Positions 42,350 to 52,862 of a DNA stretch of 64,000 nt are shown here, piece after piece; the first letter of the stretch is position 1; every line of letters starts with the position of its first letter. Both the position numbers and the translations under genes were made by a program. The stretch covers positions 62,001-126,000 of the forward strand of contig JANVAS020000203.1 of NCBI GenBank assembly GCA_027563935.2. The letters are read 5' to 3'. The notes below the pieces were generated by a model that made no database searches, was not told where the DNA came from, and was given only the letters and a program-made list of their open reading frames with translations. Source of the stretch: Costus lasius. Its lineage: Eukaryota; Streptophyta; Magnoliopsida; Zingiberales; Costaceae.

Positions 42350-44068
42350 TGTTGGGGTATGCCCTTAAGGCTAATGTTTGAGGCCTTTGGGATTGTAACA
42401 GTATCATGTAATAAACTTTTGTGTTTATAAAGGCATGGTTATTGTTCAGGTTGTTACCTTGTCTGCAGTAATAAGTGTACTACTGAATAATGTCTCAAAG
42501 CTGTTCAGCTAGGCTGACATGTTATAAAGTCCTTAGTCGAGATATCTTGGTGAACTTGAGACAGCCTTGATATGCTTGAGACTAATATGTGTTCTAATCT
42601 TATAGGATGCTTCGAGCATGGAATAAGATGTAGACTCATGGGTACATTGGATGTACTGGACAGACCCTACTGGGATATTCCATTGCTTGTCACAATGTGA
42701 ATAATCCTTGTTTGCATCAAGTGGCACATGTCCTTTGACTTGAGATCACTTGTATTTCTAAATGATGAATGTCATTATTTTGAGGTAGTTCAATATCATT
42801 TGAAAGATAATGGTTATAGACTATCTTGGATAATGATCATGAGTCAGGTTCGGATACTAGTGATAGATAAAGGATTGCCGTCTCCTTGTGGAAGGAGTGT
42901 GGTGTTCTAAAGGGGCCCCCCTTATATGAGATGATTGAGAAAGTGTATGGCCATACCCAGATGACTATGTTCATCTGATCTAATCATGCTCATCATATTG
43001 GAGCTACAAGTTTGACACACTTGTCCAATAAGAACATCCAGTGGCAAAGGAAACATGTATGCCTTGTGAAATGATTCACACTTGTGCTGTGGTTTGGGTG
43101 AAGTCTTGGAAGACTCTTTCCTTTATATCGGGAGACAGTGATGTGTTGCTAGATACCCCTCACTGATTGTGATAACGTGAGTTATCGTTACCGACATTTA
43201 AAGGAAACCCTTAGGGTCGCACAATTTGATGATATGGCTTACTTAAGTCAGATCGTGTGGACTGAATTATTTTAGTTCAGTTAAAAGGAGATTAGACTCT
43301 GATTGTAAGTGAGATCTGGTCTGATCATGTTTGATTGATTAGGGCTTCAGATCGGTAAGCTTCGATCGAGAGTATGGATGCTAGATCGAAGAGATCAAGA
43401 GCATCAAGAGATGAACGGTTAGATCTTGAACCGTTTGGTTCATAGAGATCTAGACCATGGCTTGGGCTGGTTTAATTTGGGTTTTTTTACCGAATTGAGT
43501 TAAACCTAATTGGCTTGAACCGGTTCACATGGGTGAACGTATGGTTCAAGGTTTAAAGGCATCTTGGGCGGTTTTTCTTCAAGTGGTCGCATGGCTTGAT
43601 AACCTTCCATATTTGGAAGTGTAACGCCATCACTTGAATGAGAAAAACCTCAACGCAATTTGCCAATTACTCTCTTGTCTCCTTCATTCGACGAAGGGAG
43701 GACTCTTGGACAAGGAAGCTCTCGGCCAAGCACATCTCGTCATCAACACACGACAAGGAACTTTGGGGAGATCTCTTGCTAGCACAAGGAAGATCCTAAA
43801 GGGTAGCCATCTCTCATCTAGTGTGTGTTTTCTTTGGAGGAGTGCTTACTTGCCCTCTTGCTTCCAAGCCGACACCCTTTATCATGGCTATGGTAAAAGA
43901 TCTCAAACTTGATCTTTGCAATACATATAAAGTTGATCATATATATGTGTTCATGCAAACGATTTTATTGAAACCCTAGAAGAGTACATTTTCCGCATGC
44001 TCTAGGGTTCGCCCCCCTCTTGAAAGGGGTTTTATCTGCCTACGCTCCCCCTTGAAGGGGACCCTTCA
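42350..44068 (+). repeat. Copia-A2 3' LTR
   Basis: 1719 bp, TG...CA bounded, followed by TGGTC (44069-44073). It is uninterrupted and serves as the reference for the split 5' LTR. The palindrome is at 43171-43186. Confidence 0.95.
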
Positions 44069-44073
44069 TGGTC

Positions 44074-44580
44074 CTCCATGTCTCTACATGACTTATGACA
44101 TGCCCAATGACAGTCGTTTTGATCTCCCAATTACGGAGAGACGTAAGACTGTATTAAAGCATACCCATCATCAAATCTAGACATGAATACCTCAAGTCTA
44201 AGGATCAATGCAAACCTCTTGCATGTGAGATTGACATGTTGACCAGACAAGTCAATCCTCACGGTGGATCACTCCAATGCATCCAATGCACCTGTATGTC
44301 TGCGTTACTGTGCCCTGCACTTAACCAGCCCATACACCAGTCTCACATATACCAAAGCTGTCCCATATCTGCTAAGGTACCTTGTCTGGGGATAGCTTAT
44401 GAGAATGGATCCAATCCAAACTCCTGGGACATTATTTATGCAACTCAATACATCAACGCAGGTAGAGAAGTCTGCATAATAACGACCATGCCTATATAAA
44501 GAGTAATAGTTCTATCAAAGTACATTCAAACAATGCCTGACCATGTCCATACATTGGTCTTTAGGGCATATACACCAACA
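44074..44580 (-). repeat. Copia-B2 5' LTR, part 3 of 3
   Basis: Continues the LTR after the TGGTC duplication and ends GGGCATATACACCAACA at 44580, the reverse complement of the TGTTGGTGTATATGCCC start seen in Copia-B1 (59319). On the minus strand this is the U3 end. A TATATAAAGAG near 44495 corresponds to the TATAAAGGCATGG of Copia-A. Confidence 0.88.
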
Positions 44581-45099
44581 GCGGCTACCCTTTGTAGACT
44601 CCTGAGAGGGGCGAGATGATATAGAGTCGCTGAAAATTAATTGAAAGAGTTTTATGAAAAATTAAAAGTGATTACTTGTTGATTTTTCATATCATGTAGA
44701 ATCGCATAAGTAGTTCTATTTGTGCATTTATGTTGTGATCAAAGTCAAGCCCTATTGCTATGCCTGTGATGTATCAATGTGAGGCCTACGTGCCGACTTT
44801 CAGTTTTGTTTTTCAATTATGTATTGTAATTTAAAATTAAAGATTTTTAAGACATCGTGGCATTTCTCTCTCTCTCCCTTGCGCATCTCTCAAGGTGGCA
44901 CAACCCATGACCTAGCCAAACCCTAGGGTGGCTTCTAGGGTTAAACCTATGATGTAGGGGTAGATCACAAGCATGCAAACAACGAGTTTCAAAAATATTT
45001 TTGGTATTATCATAAACTAGAGAAAACCTATTTAACTAACGAAGTTGGAAAATAATGTTTTTGTATTTTTAAATATGAAAACCGAATATTAACTACTTG
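44581..45099. repeat. Unclassified repeat, partly inverted copy of 56756-56905
   Basis: Noncoding, AT-rich and next to Copia-B2, with a short (TC)n run near 44868-44879. Bases 44950-45099 are the reverse complement of 56756-56905 over 150 bp with few mismatches, and weaker similarity continues leftward (CTAGGG-rich stretch). I do not recognise the family. It ends abruptly where Gypsy-3 gag starts. Confidence 0.6.
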
Positions 45100-45698
45100 A
45101 TGAAGTTTTGTTGAGAAGTGAAATGGCTGAAGACCCAATGTTTACCCTGAGTAGGTTCAAAAATGGTCTTAAGCCAGAGATCAAAAAAGGACTTGCCTAT
45201 TACCAAATAGACACCATAGAGGAAGCTTACCAAAGAGCCCTTGAGGTACAACACCAACTTAAGATTAGGAAGGAAACCATGACCTCAAAGTCAACCTATA
45301 GGCCCTCTCCTAGCAATTCACACCCCAACTCTTCAACCCCTAAACCCAAGCCAATCCAAACTTCGGTTGTCTACCATAACTGTAAACAACTAGGTCACCT
45401 TATAAGGAACTGTCCTAAAAAGGTAATGGTTATGACTGAGGAACATGTAGAACCAAAAGCTGAACCTGAGGAAACCTTAGATCAAGATCCTAACTGCTGT
45501 AATGTTGAGCTAAATGACTGTGATAGTGAAGAGGATTTTTTCCTCAACACTCTGGGAGTAGTCAGGTGCACCCTGATCAACCCCACCCCTACTGAAGATT
45601 GGCGTAGAACCAGCATCTTCCACACTTACTCAAAATGCCATGGTCACATGTGCAAAGTAGTAATTGATGGAGGAAGCAGTTTGAATGTCGTCTCTTAG
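45100..45698 (+). pseudogene. Gypsy-3 gag-protease fragment
   Basis: Open to TAG at 45696-45698. The first ATG in frame is at 45123, but the start is missing: only the C-terminal part of gag is present (FKNGLKPEIKKGL...). The zinc knuckle reads YHNCKQLGHLIRNC, with the first cysteine replaced by His. An acidic linker leads to the protease start with VVIDGGSSLNVVS (DGGS variant, as in CRM-like chromoviruses). The stop falls where the family has Gln, suggesting CAG to TAG. Confidence 0.8.
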
Positions 45699-47525
45699 GT
45701 GGCAATCACCAAACTCAATCTAAAGGCAGAACCTCACCCTAAGCCTTATAGCATTTCCTGGGTTGACTAGACTAGCGTTCCTGTCTCTCATAGGTGCCTT
45801 GTCCCACTTCAATTTGGTGCCTACCAAGGAGCAATATGGTGTGATGTCATCACAATGGATGTCGCCCAAATTCTCCTAGGTCGCCCTTGGATTTTTGACA
45901 TGGATGTTGTCCACTACGGTAGGACCAACACTTATGTCTTCAATCACAATGGGTAGAAAATCAGGCTTAAGCCCTCCTTACCTAAGGAACTTAGAGCCTC
46001 CACTAGCAAAGGTAAGATAGAAGAACCCAAACAACCAAAGCCAACCATCCAACTTATCCAACCCCAAACCTTTGCTAAGGAATGCTTAGAAGACCAACCT
46101 CTCTATACCCTTATCATTAAAGAGGCCACACCTGAGACTGAAACCCAAACCCCTCCTGAGGTAGAAAGCATCCTGGAAGACTATAGTGAGCTTATCCCAG
46201 AAGACTTACCCAATGGCCTACCTCCACTTAGGGATATCCAACATGTTATAGACCTTGTCCCTGGGTCCACTTTACCCAACCTTCCTCATTATAGGATGAA
46301 CCCTACTGAGCACACTGAACTTAAAAGACATGTAGATGATCTCTTAGCCAAGGGTTACATTAGGGAAAGCCTTAGCCCATGTGCCATTCCAGCCCTCTTG
46401 ACCCCCAAGAAGGATGGCAGCTGGCGCATGTGTATAGACTGCTGTGCCATAAACAAGATAACTGTGAAGTATAGATTCCCTATTCCAAGGTTAGATGATA
46501 TGTTAGACATGCTAGTTGGGTCTAGATGGTTCACCAAACTTTATCTTAGGAGTGGATACCATCAAGTTAGAGTTAGAGAAGGAGATGAATGGAAAACCGC
46601 TTTCAAAACGAAAGATGGTTTATATGAGTGGTTAGTGATGCCCTTTGGCTTAACTAACGCCCCTTTCACTTTTATGAGGCTTATGACACAGGTCCTGAAA
46701 CCTTATATAGGTAGATTCCTAGTTGTTTACTTTGATGACATCTTAATTTTTAGCAAAACTAAGGAAGCTCACCTAGATCATCTCAGGAAAACCCTTGACC
46801 TACTTAGGAAAGAGAAGCTTTACATTAACTTGAAGAAATGTTCTTTTCTCTCCAGCAGTGTTGTCTTTCTAGGGTTCATAGTGTCTGAGCATGGCCTTCA
46901 AGCTAACCTAGCTAAGGTCCAAGCTATCCTAGACTGGCCAGAACCCAAAACTCTCACTGAAGTTAGGAGCTTCCATGGCTTAGCTACCTTCTACCGAAGG
47001 TTTATTAGAAACTTCAGTACTATTGTTGCCCCTATTACTAGTTGCTTAAAACTAGGAGACTTTACTTGGACTAAATCTGCTAGCCGAGCCTTTAGTGAAC
47101 TCAAAGTTAGGATGACCACAACCCCAGTCCTCAGACTCCCTAACTTCAGGAAAGTCTTTGAGGTTGACTGTGATGCCTCTGGGATTGGCATAGGAGGGAC
47201 CCTCAGTCAAGAAGGTCACCCTGTTGCCTTTTTCAGTGAAAAACTCAATGAGGCAAAATAGAAGCATTCAACTTATGACAAGGAGTTCTATGCTGTAGTT
47301 CAATCTCTTAGATATTGGAGGCATTACCTGATCCATAATGAGTTTATCCTTAATAGTGACCATCAGGCTTTGTCCTACCTTAGTGCTCAAAAGAAGTTGA
47401 ATTTTAGGCATGCCAAGTGGGTAGAGTACATCTAGCAATACACCTTTGTCTTAAAACACAAATAAGGAAAGGGAAACAAAGTAGCTGATGCTTTAAGTAG
47501 GGTTACTTTACTTATGCAAAAATTA
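45699..47525 (+). pseudogene. Gypsy-3 protease end, RT and RNase H, several stops
   Basis: The same frame as the gag piece continues through stops at 45768-45770, 45954-45956, 47259-47261, 47433-47435 and 47463-47465. The largest open piece is 46296-47261. The RT is clear: [54 protein letters not shown]. RNase H follows from [11 protein letters not shown] to KVADALSR. RT motif A reads [10 protein letters not shown]: the catalytic Asp is Tyr (GAT to TAT). Where the ancestral residue can be guessed most stops replace Gln. CRM or Reina-like by family resemblance. Confidence 0.85.
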
Positions 47526-48574
47526 CATGTTCAAGTGGCTTTGAAAATATAAAAACTGTCTATATTGATTGTCCTGACTTTGCTTCTATACATGCTGAGC
47601 TTAGTGTTGATTCCCTAAGTCATCCTTTGTACACCCTTAGGGATGGGTTCTTATTTCTTGGACCTATACTTTGTGTCCCTAAGACCTCAATCCGAGAATT
47701 CCTCATTTGGGAATTGCACGGAGGAGGGTCTGCAGGTCACTATGGTCGGGATAAAACCCAAACCTTGGTTGAGGAGAGGTTCTTTTGGCCGAACCTCAAC
47801 AGGGATGTTGCTAAGGTGGTTAGCGACTGTAAGAGATGCCAGATAACTAAGACCCATAAGCATAGTGCTGGCCTCTACACCCCGCTACCCATTCCTCAAG
47901 CTCCATGGCAAGACCTAAGCATGGATTTTATCCTAGGGCTACCTAGAACATCTAGCAAGCATGATTCCATCTTTGTAGTAGTAGATAGATTCACTAAGAT
48001 GGCCCATTTCATTCCTTGCTATAAAACCTCTGATGCCTCTCACATAGCCAAATTATTTTTTAAGGAGGTTGTTAGGCTACATGGTACCCCCCTTACCATA
48101 GTTTCGGATAGGGACACCCGATTTGTTAGTTATTTTTGGAAGACTTTGTGGACCTTACTCGGCACCAAACTGAAGTTCTCTACAACCTATCATCCCCAAA
48201 CGGATGGTCAGACTGAGGTGGTCAACCGATCACTGGGGAACATCCTTAGGAGCCTTGTAGGTGAACACCCCGGCACTTGGGACAAACTTTTGCCCACTGC
48301 CGAGTTCTCCTACAATAGTGTTGTAAATAGGACTATAGGTCTTTCCCCCTTTCAGGCCAGCTTAGGGTATCAGCCTAAGAAACCCATTGATCTAATTGCC
48401 TTACCCAAAAGTTTTAAACCTTCTTTATCAGCTCGTGATTATGCTTTCAATATTTCGCAATTGCACCATGAGATTCTTAGCAAAATTTTAGACTCTACTA
48501 TTTCATATTGTGAAGCTGCTAACAAGAAACGCCGAGAAAGGTTATTCAATATAGGTGATCAGGTGATTCTGTGA
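47526..48574 (+). pseudogene. Gypsy-3 integrase
   Basis: A frameshift near 47530 moves the frame; the open piece from 47627 to TGA 48572-48574 encodes integrase. It includes the HHCC zinc finger (ELHGGGSAGHYG...CKRCQ), the first Asp in SMDFILGLPR, the second in IVSDRDTRFVS and the Glu in QTDGQTEVVNR, so all three catalytic residues survive. The terminal TGA lies where a CGA Arg codon is likely (VIL*VREQ). The enzyme would insert the cDNA into the genome, but it is not joined to an intact polyprotein. Confidence 0.85.
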
Positions 48575-49048
48575 GTCCGTGAGCAGCGTATCCAAGGACA
48601 CGGACGCAAGCTGGATGCAAAGGGTTTGGGACCCTTCACCATAGTGGGCAAGATCAACAACAATGCATACGTGCTTGATTTGCCTCTAGAATTGGGGATC
48701 CCCACCACTGCTAACGTGGAGGATCTCACAGCTTACAAGGAGCCTCTCTCACTCAAAGAATCAGAGGCCCCCTTCGATCCAGAGATAGTGGATATCCTTG
48801 AGGACCAGACTCGACTCACCCTTGATGCGGTACAACTGTTTTACCGTGTTAAGTTCTCAAATGGTGAGGAGGCATGGCTCCCCGAGGCAGAGCTAGCCCT
48901 GGCTGCTCCAGATTTGCTCCAAGGATTCAAGGATAATTCTCCTGAGGAGAATTTTTCCAACCCGGGGAGAAATGATGGAGGGCCTAACACAGCTCTTAGA
49001 AGATCCACTAGGGCTCGGAGGAAGCCCATCAGGTATGGCTTCACTTAG
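48575..49048 (+). pseudogene. Gypsy-3 integrase C-terminus with chromodomain
   Basis: Same frame as the integrase after the TGA; the first Met is at 48626. The LGPFTIVGKINNNAYVLDLP stretch is the GPY/F module. A divergent chromodomain follows (FDPEIVDILEDQTR...FYRVKFSNGEEAWLPEAEL). Its Tyr and Trp positions suggest a partial aromatic cage. The protein ends in a basic tail LRRSTRARRKPIRYGFT. Chromodomains direct chromovirus integration to marked chromatin. Confidence 0.75.
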
Positions 49049-50136
49049 AGTCCACTTTCCTTTTCAGTACTTTCCTTATTTGCATTGCATGGCATGATAG
49101 GTTAGTTCCACCCCAAAGTCTATCATGTAGTTTACTTTTATGAATGTTGTTGGTAGGTTGTGCATTGTAATGTCATGGTAGGTTAGTGCATGTAGTTTGG
49201 ATACATTAATATTCAGCTCAAGGGATACAAATCAGCTAGCTCACCACACTCCAAGAAGCTAGCTCCCATCTTGGAAGGTTCACTTCAAAGTAGTTCAAAG
49301 GGAGACTTCTAACTCAACTCAACATCAAGCTCCACTTCAATTATTCCCTTCCAATTGAAGAGAGGCCAAACCATGGAATTATTTGCGCCATCTACAACAA
49401 CAATTCAAGCAAGGCTCATCTAGATCCACAAATCAAGGAGTTGCGCCATCAAGATCCACAATTAGGGGAAGACTTCTTTCCTTCTTCTCATTGCCACCCA
49501 AGACAACAAGGAAGGTTTTCAAAATTTGAATTCTCCCTCATATGCGCCAACACCTCCAAGGAAGCCAGGCATTTTGAATTCAAGACTTACCATTTCAGCC
49601 ATCCAAAGAAGGCAACAAGATCAGCCCACTTAATGCCTTGTCTCCATTTTGAATTTTCTCCAATTATGTAAGGGGCGCAAGGGGCCAATGACCACCTTGC
49701 CCTCATCTTATCCTCATCTCTAAGCTGCCTATAAATGTATCCCCATTGCATCATGCGCATAGCATTGTTGAATAATATTGTTGAATAGTTTCTAGCCAAA
49801 CTATGGGTGCTTGTGTCGCCTAGGGTGCTTGTGTCGCCCACACCTCCTCTTCCCTCTTCTCTTCTCTTAAGAGCCGAGCCTCTCCTCTTCACCTCTTCGT
49901 CCTTCCTTCATCAATCAAGGCCGAGGCTAGTTCCATCAAGACAAGAGCACAAACTCAAGATGGCGCAAGGATTAGGATACCCCTCTTGGATCTCTTCAAG
50001 GAAATTCTACAAGATGAGTATTCTTTCTTCTTGTGTTTTCTTCTATTAAGTTCTAAGAGCATCTTACTACACATCATTGGGCCTTTGTAGGAATTGGCGC
50101 AAGGAAGCTTGGCGCATCCCGCCCTCTTATTCTTCC
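49049..50136 (+). repeat. Noncoding, probable Gypsy-3 3' LTR sequence
   Basis: About 1.1 kb after the Gypsy-3 stop without a supported gene. GCCTATAAATG at 49727-49737 is a good TATA box and fits the U3-R part of an LTR. The boundaries are unresolved because no second LTR copy is in the window. Sequence continues after the Copia-A LTR insertion at 56509. Confidence 0.4.
49729..49737 (+). promoter_or_regulatory. TATA box, likely LTR promoter
   Basis: CTATAAATG in a GC-richer context downstream of Gypsy-3. Promoter role inferred from position. Confidence 0.4.
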
Positions 50137-50794
50137 TGAAAGTCCCCTTAAAGGGGGCGAAACCCTAAAGTGGCGCATATAAAATTTTGGGCAGCGGAAA
50201 TAAGGGTTTCTAGATGATCGGTTGCATGCATGTCATATGATCAACTATTAAAACTTGTATACATTGATAAGAGTCATACCATCGCCATTGCTTGGATGGT
50301 GCCTTGGAAGAAGAGAGCGAAAGGGATCTCCTCCAGAAGATGCGCACACAAGAAGAAGATCGCCTACTCCTTGTTGATCCTTGTGCTAGCAAAGACCTTC
50401 AAGTCTCCTGATCGAATGGAAGGGAAGAAGAGATATCTTGCTTGGCCGAAACCTCCTTGTCGTCAACTCCTTCAACACACGAGAATTGAGAGAGCATAGA
50501 GAGGAAGAGGCGACAATAGGCGTGAGAGGAGCGAACGTGAGGCGTGACCATGTTTTGGAAACATGGTTTCCCAAAATAGAAAAACCCCCTCAACGTGTGA
50601 TGCGTTCACTCCTTGTGAACCATAGCATTTTTCTCTTCCCATTGAACCATGCGCTCATATGATGAGCCGGTTCATTTTGGTTTGGTTCAAAGACCAATTA
50701 ACCCAAGCATTTGGTCTAGATCACAATTAAACCCTAAGGCTCCAGATCTAACCGTTCATCTCCTGATGCTCCTGATCTCACCGATCTAGCATCA
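50137..50794 (-). repeat. Reverse Copia-A LTR, 3' portion
   Basis: Starts TGAAAGTCCCC, the reverse complement of the LTR end, and follows the variant at 1-840 down to GATCTAGCATC. It is preceded by CTTCC (50132-50136). With 55899-56503 it makes one LTR, missing about 440 bp in the middle, into which another block is inserted. Confidence 0.85.
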
Positions 50795-51003
50795 ATTCTG
50801 TTAGAGTCACAACTCGTAACAGGTCCAGGCCTAGAGGCTGGGCTTCCTACCCAGGGGCAATCCCGCTCAAATCCCGGTTTGGATCCACGTTACCCCAAAC
50901 CCGGTTTGGATCCACGTTACCCCAAATAATTCACGTCTGCAGCGGGATTCGACCTCTAGACATGACCCTCACGTGTCATGACCCTTTAACCATTGAGCTG
51001 CAG
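50795..51003 (-). mobile_element. tRNA-derived SINE, third copy
   Basis: Minus-strand relative of the palindrome units, with B box GGTCGAATCCC and A-box-like CAGCTCAATGG ending at the Gypsy-2 junction. A 27-base stretch (ACCCGGTTTGGATCCACGTT...) is tandemly duplicated near 50875-50930. The internal order differs from the left copy at 1781-1977. Confidence 0.65.
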
Positions 51004-52833
51004 GAGTATGAATTGAACTACCCTACTCATGACTTAGAGTTGGCGGCCGTAGTCTTTGCCCTGAAGATATGGCGTCACTATTTGTTGGGTCAGGAGTTTG
51101 ATCTCTTCACTGATCACCAGAGTCTCAAGTATATCTTCACTCAGAAGGAGTTGAACATGAGACAGAGAAGATGGATGGAGTTGATCAAAGACTATGACTT
51201 CTCTATTCAGTATCAGGCTGGAAAGGCCAATGTAGTGGCGGATGCGCTGAGCAGACATCCAGTTACTTCAGTAGCTGCTTTACGAGTCAGTGAGTGGCAG
51301 TTACTGCAGGAGTTCAGAGATCTCAGGATCAGTGTTTCTCCTAAAGTTCAGACTGGTTATGTGGCCTTTCTTAGAGTACAGTCTGCTTTGTTGCAGAAGA
51401 TCAGAGATCAGCAGTCTGTGGATCCGAAATTAGTTCAGATCAGGGATAGTCTGGTTGATGGCGCAGTTCAGGATTTTAGCCTGTCTGATGATGGTATTCT
51501 TCGGTTTCGTGGAAGGGTATGTGTCCCTGAGGGACCGAGCTTGAGGAAAGAAATATTGGAGGACAGCCATAACTCCAAATATTCTCTACATCCTGGTGTG
51601 ATTAAGATGTATCAGGACCTCAAGAAGAGTTTTTGGTGGCCGGGCATGAAGAAAGAGGTATATGATTTTGTCTCTAGGTGTTTAACCTGCCAGACTGTAA
51701 AGGCTGAACACCAGAAGCCTGGTGGTTTGTTGCAGCCCCTTCCTATTCCTGAGTGGAAGTGGGAATGCATCAGTATGGATTTTGTATGTGGTTTGCCCAG
51801 AACCAGATTGGGTCATGATGCTATTTGGGTGATTGTTGATAGACTCACTAAATCAGCCCATTTTCTTCCGATCAAGATGACCTATCCTTTAGAGAGACTG
51901 GCCAGATTGTATATTGATGAGATAGTCAGACTACATGGAGTTCCTGTTGATATTGTGTCTGATAGGGACTCTCGGTTTTTGTCCAGATTTTGGAAGAGTT
52001 TACAGGAGGGTTTGGGTACTAAGTTGAGTTTTAGTACAGCATATCATCCTCAGTTTGATGGCCAGACGGAGCGTACTATCCAGACTCTAGAAGATCTGTT
52101 GAGAGCCTATGTGGTAGATTGGAGTTCTGAGTGGAACCGGGATCTATCTTTGATAGAGTTTACTTATAATAATAGCTTCCACTCCAGTATTCAGATGGCT
52201 CCTTATGAGGCTTTGTATGGGAGAAGGTGTAGGACTCCCTTGTGTTGGGAGGAAACTGGTGACAGAATGATTTTGAGATCTGATGCAGTACAGGAGACTA
52301 CTGATAAGGTCAGAGAGATCCGGGATAAACTGAAAATTGCTCGGGACAGACAGAAGAGTTATGCTGATGACCGTCGTCGTTCCTTGGAGTTTATGGTAGG
52401 GGATCATGTGTTCTTGAAGGTGTCACCTACTAAGGGTGTAATGAGGTTTGGCAAAAAGGGTAAGTTGAGCCCTAGGTTTGTAGGCCCTTTTGACGTTATT
52501 GAGAGAATTGGTCCAGTGGCTTACCGGTTAGCTTTACCTCCTGCTTTGGATCATGTGCATAATGTATTCCATGTCTCTACTTTGAGGAAATATCATCCTG
52601 ATCCATCTCATGTGTTGGAGTTGGAACCTCTTCAGATTCAGGGTGACTTGACAATTGAGGAAAGACCTCTTCGGATTGTGGATAGAAAGGATAAAGTTCT
52701 GAGGAACAAGACTATACCTTAGGTAAAGGTTATCTGGGGCAATCAGTCAGTTGAGGAGGCGACATGGGAGACTGAAGCTGATATGAGGAAATTTTATGCT
52801 TACCTCTTTGAAGATATGGATGCTGAGCTTTAG
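51004..52833 (+). pseudogene. Gypsy-2 pol fragment: RNase H, integrase, chromodomain
   Basis: Begins inside RNase H at [11 protein letters not shown], so the RT and the first RNase H Asp are missing; upstream codons of the open frame (from 50962) are SINE sequence. The integrase is complete: zinc finger with H-H-C-C ([11 protein letters not shown]...CLTCQ), Asp in SMDFVCGL, Asp in SDRDSRF, Glu in DGQTERT. The frame stops at TAG 52720-52722 inside the chromodomain, where the minus-strand copy has a TTG Leu codon (KTIPLVKV), and is then open again to 52833. It provides the integrase part deleted in the complete element at 15534-25318. Confidence 0.92.
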
Positions 52834-52849
52834 AGGACTAAAGCTTTAT

Positions 52850-52862
52850 AAGGAGGGAGGGA
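52850..52862 (+). other. Gypsy-2 polypurine tract
   Basis: AAGGAGGGAGGGA directly before the LTR start at 52863. Confidence 0.9.

Larger units (their letters stand above)
25743..44068 (+). mobile_element. Complete Copia-A2 retrotransposon, carrying Copia-A1 inside
   Basis: LTRs of about 1720 bp, internal leader, one polyprotein gene (38445-42329) and polypurine tract. The target duplication TGGTC occurs at 25738-25742 and 44069-44073. The 5' LTR is split by Copia-A1 (26752-35918 plus the extra CGGTA). Without that insert the element would be about 9.2 kb. The two LTRs differ by about four changes by eye, one of them a single C in a C-run, so A2 is young, although older than A1. Confidence 0.95.

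Noticed and set aside
44868..44879. (TC)n run as a promoter element
   Set aside because: Short simple repeat with no gene downstream other than a broken Gypsy-3 fragment.
45100..49048. Gypsy-3 as evidence of a centromere
   Set aside because: CRM-like assignment is uncertain, the copy is decayed and no satellite array is present.
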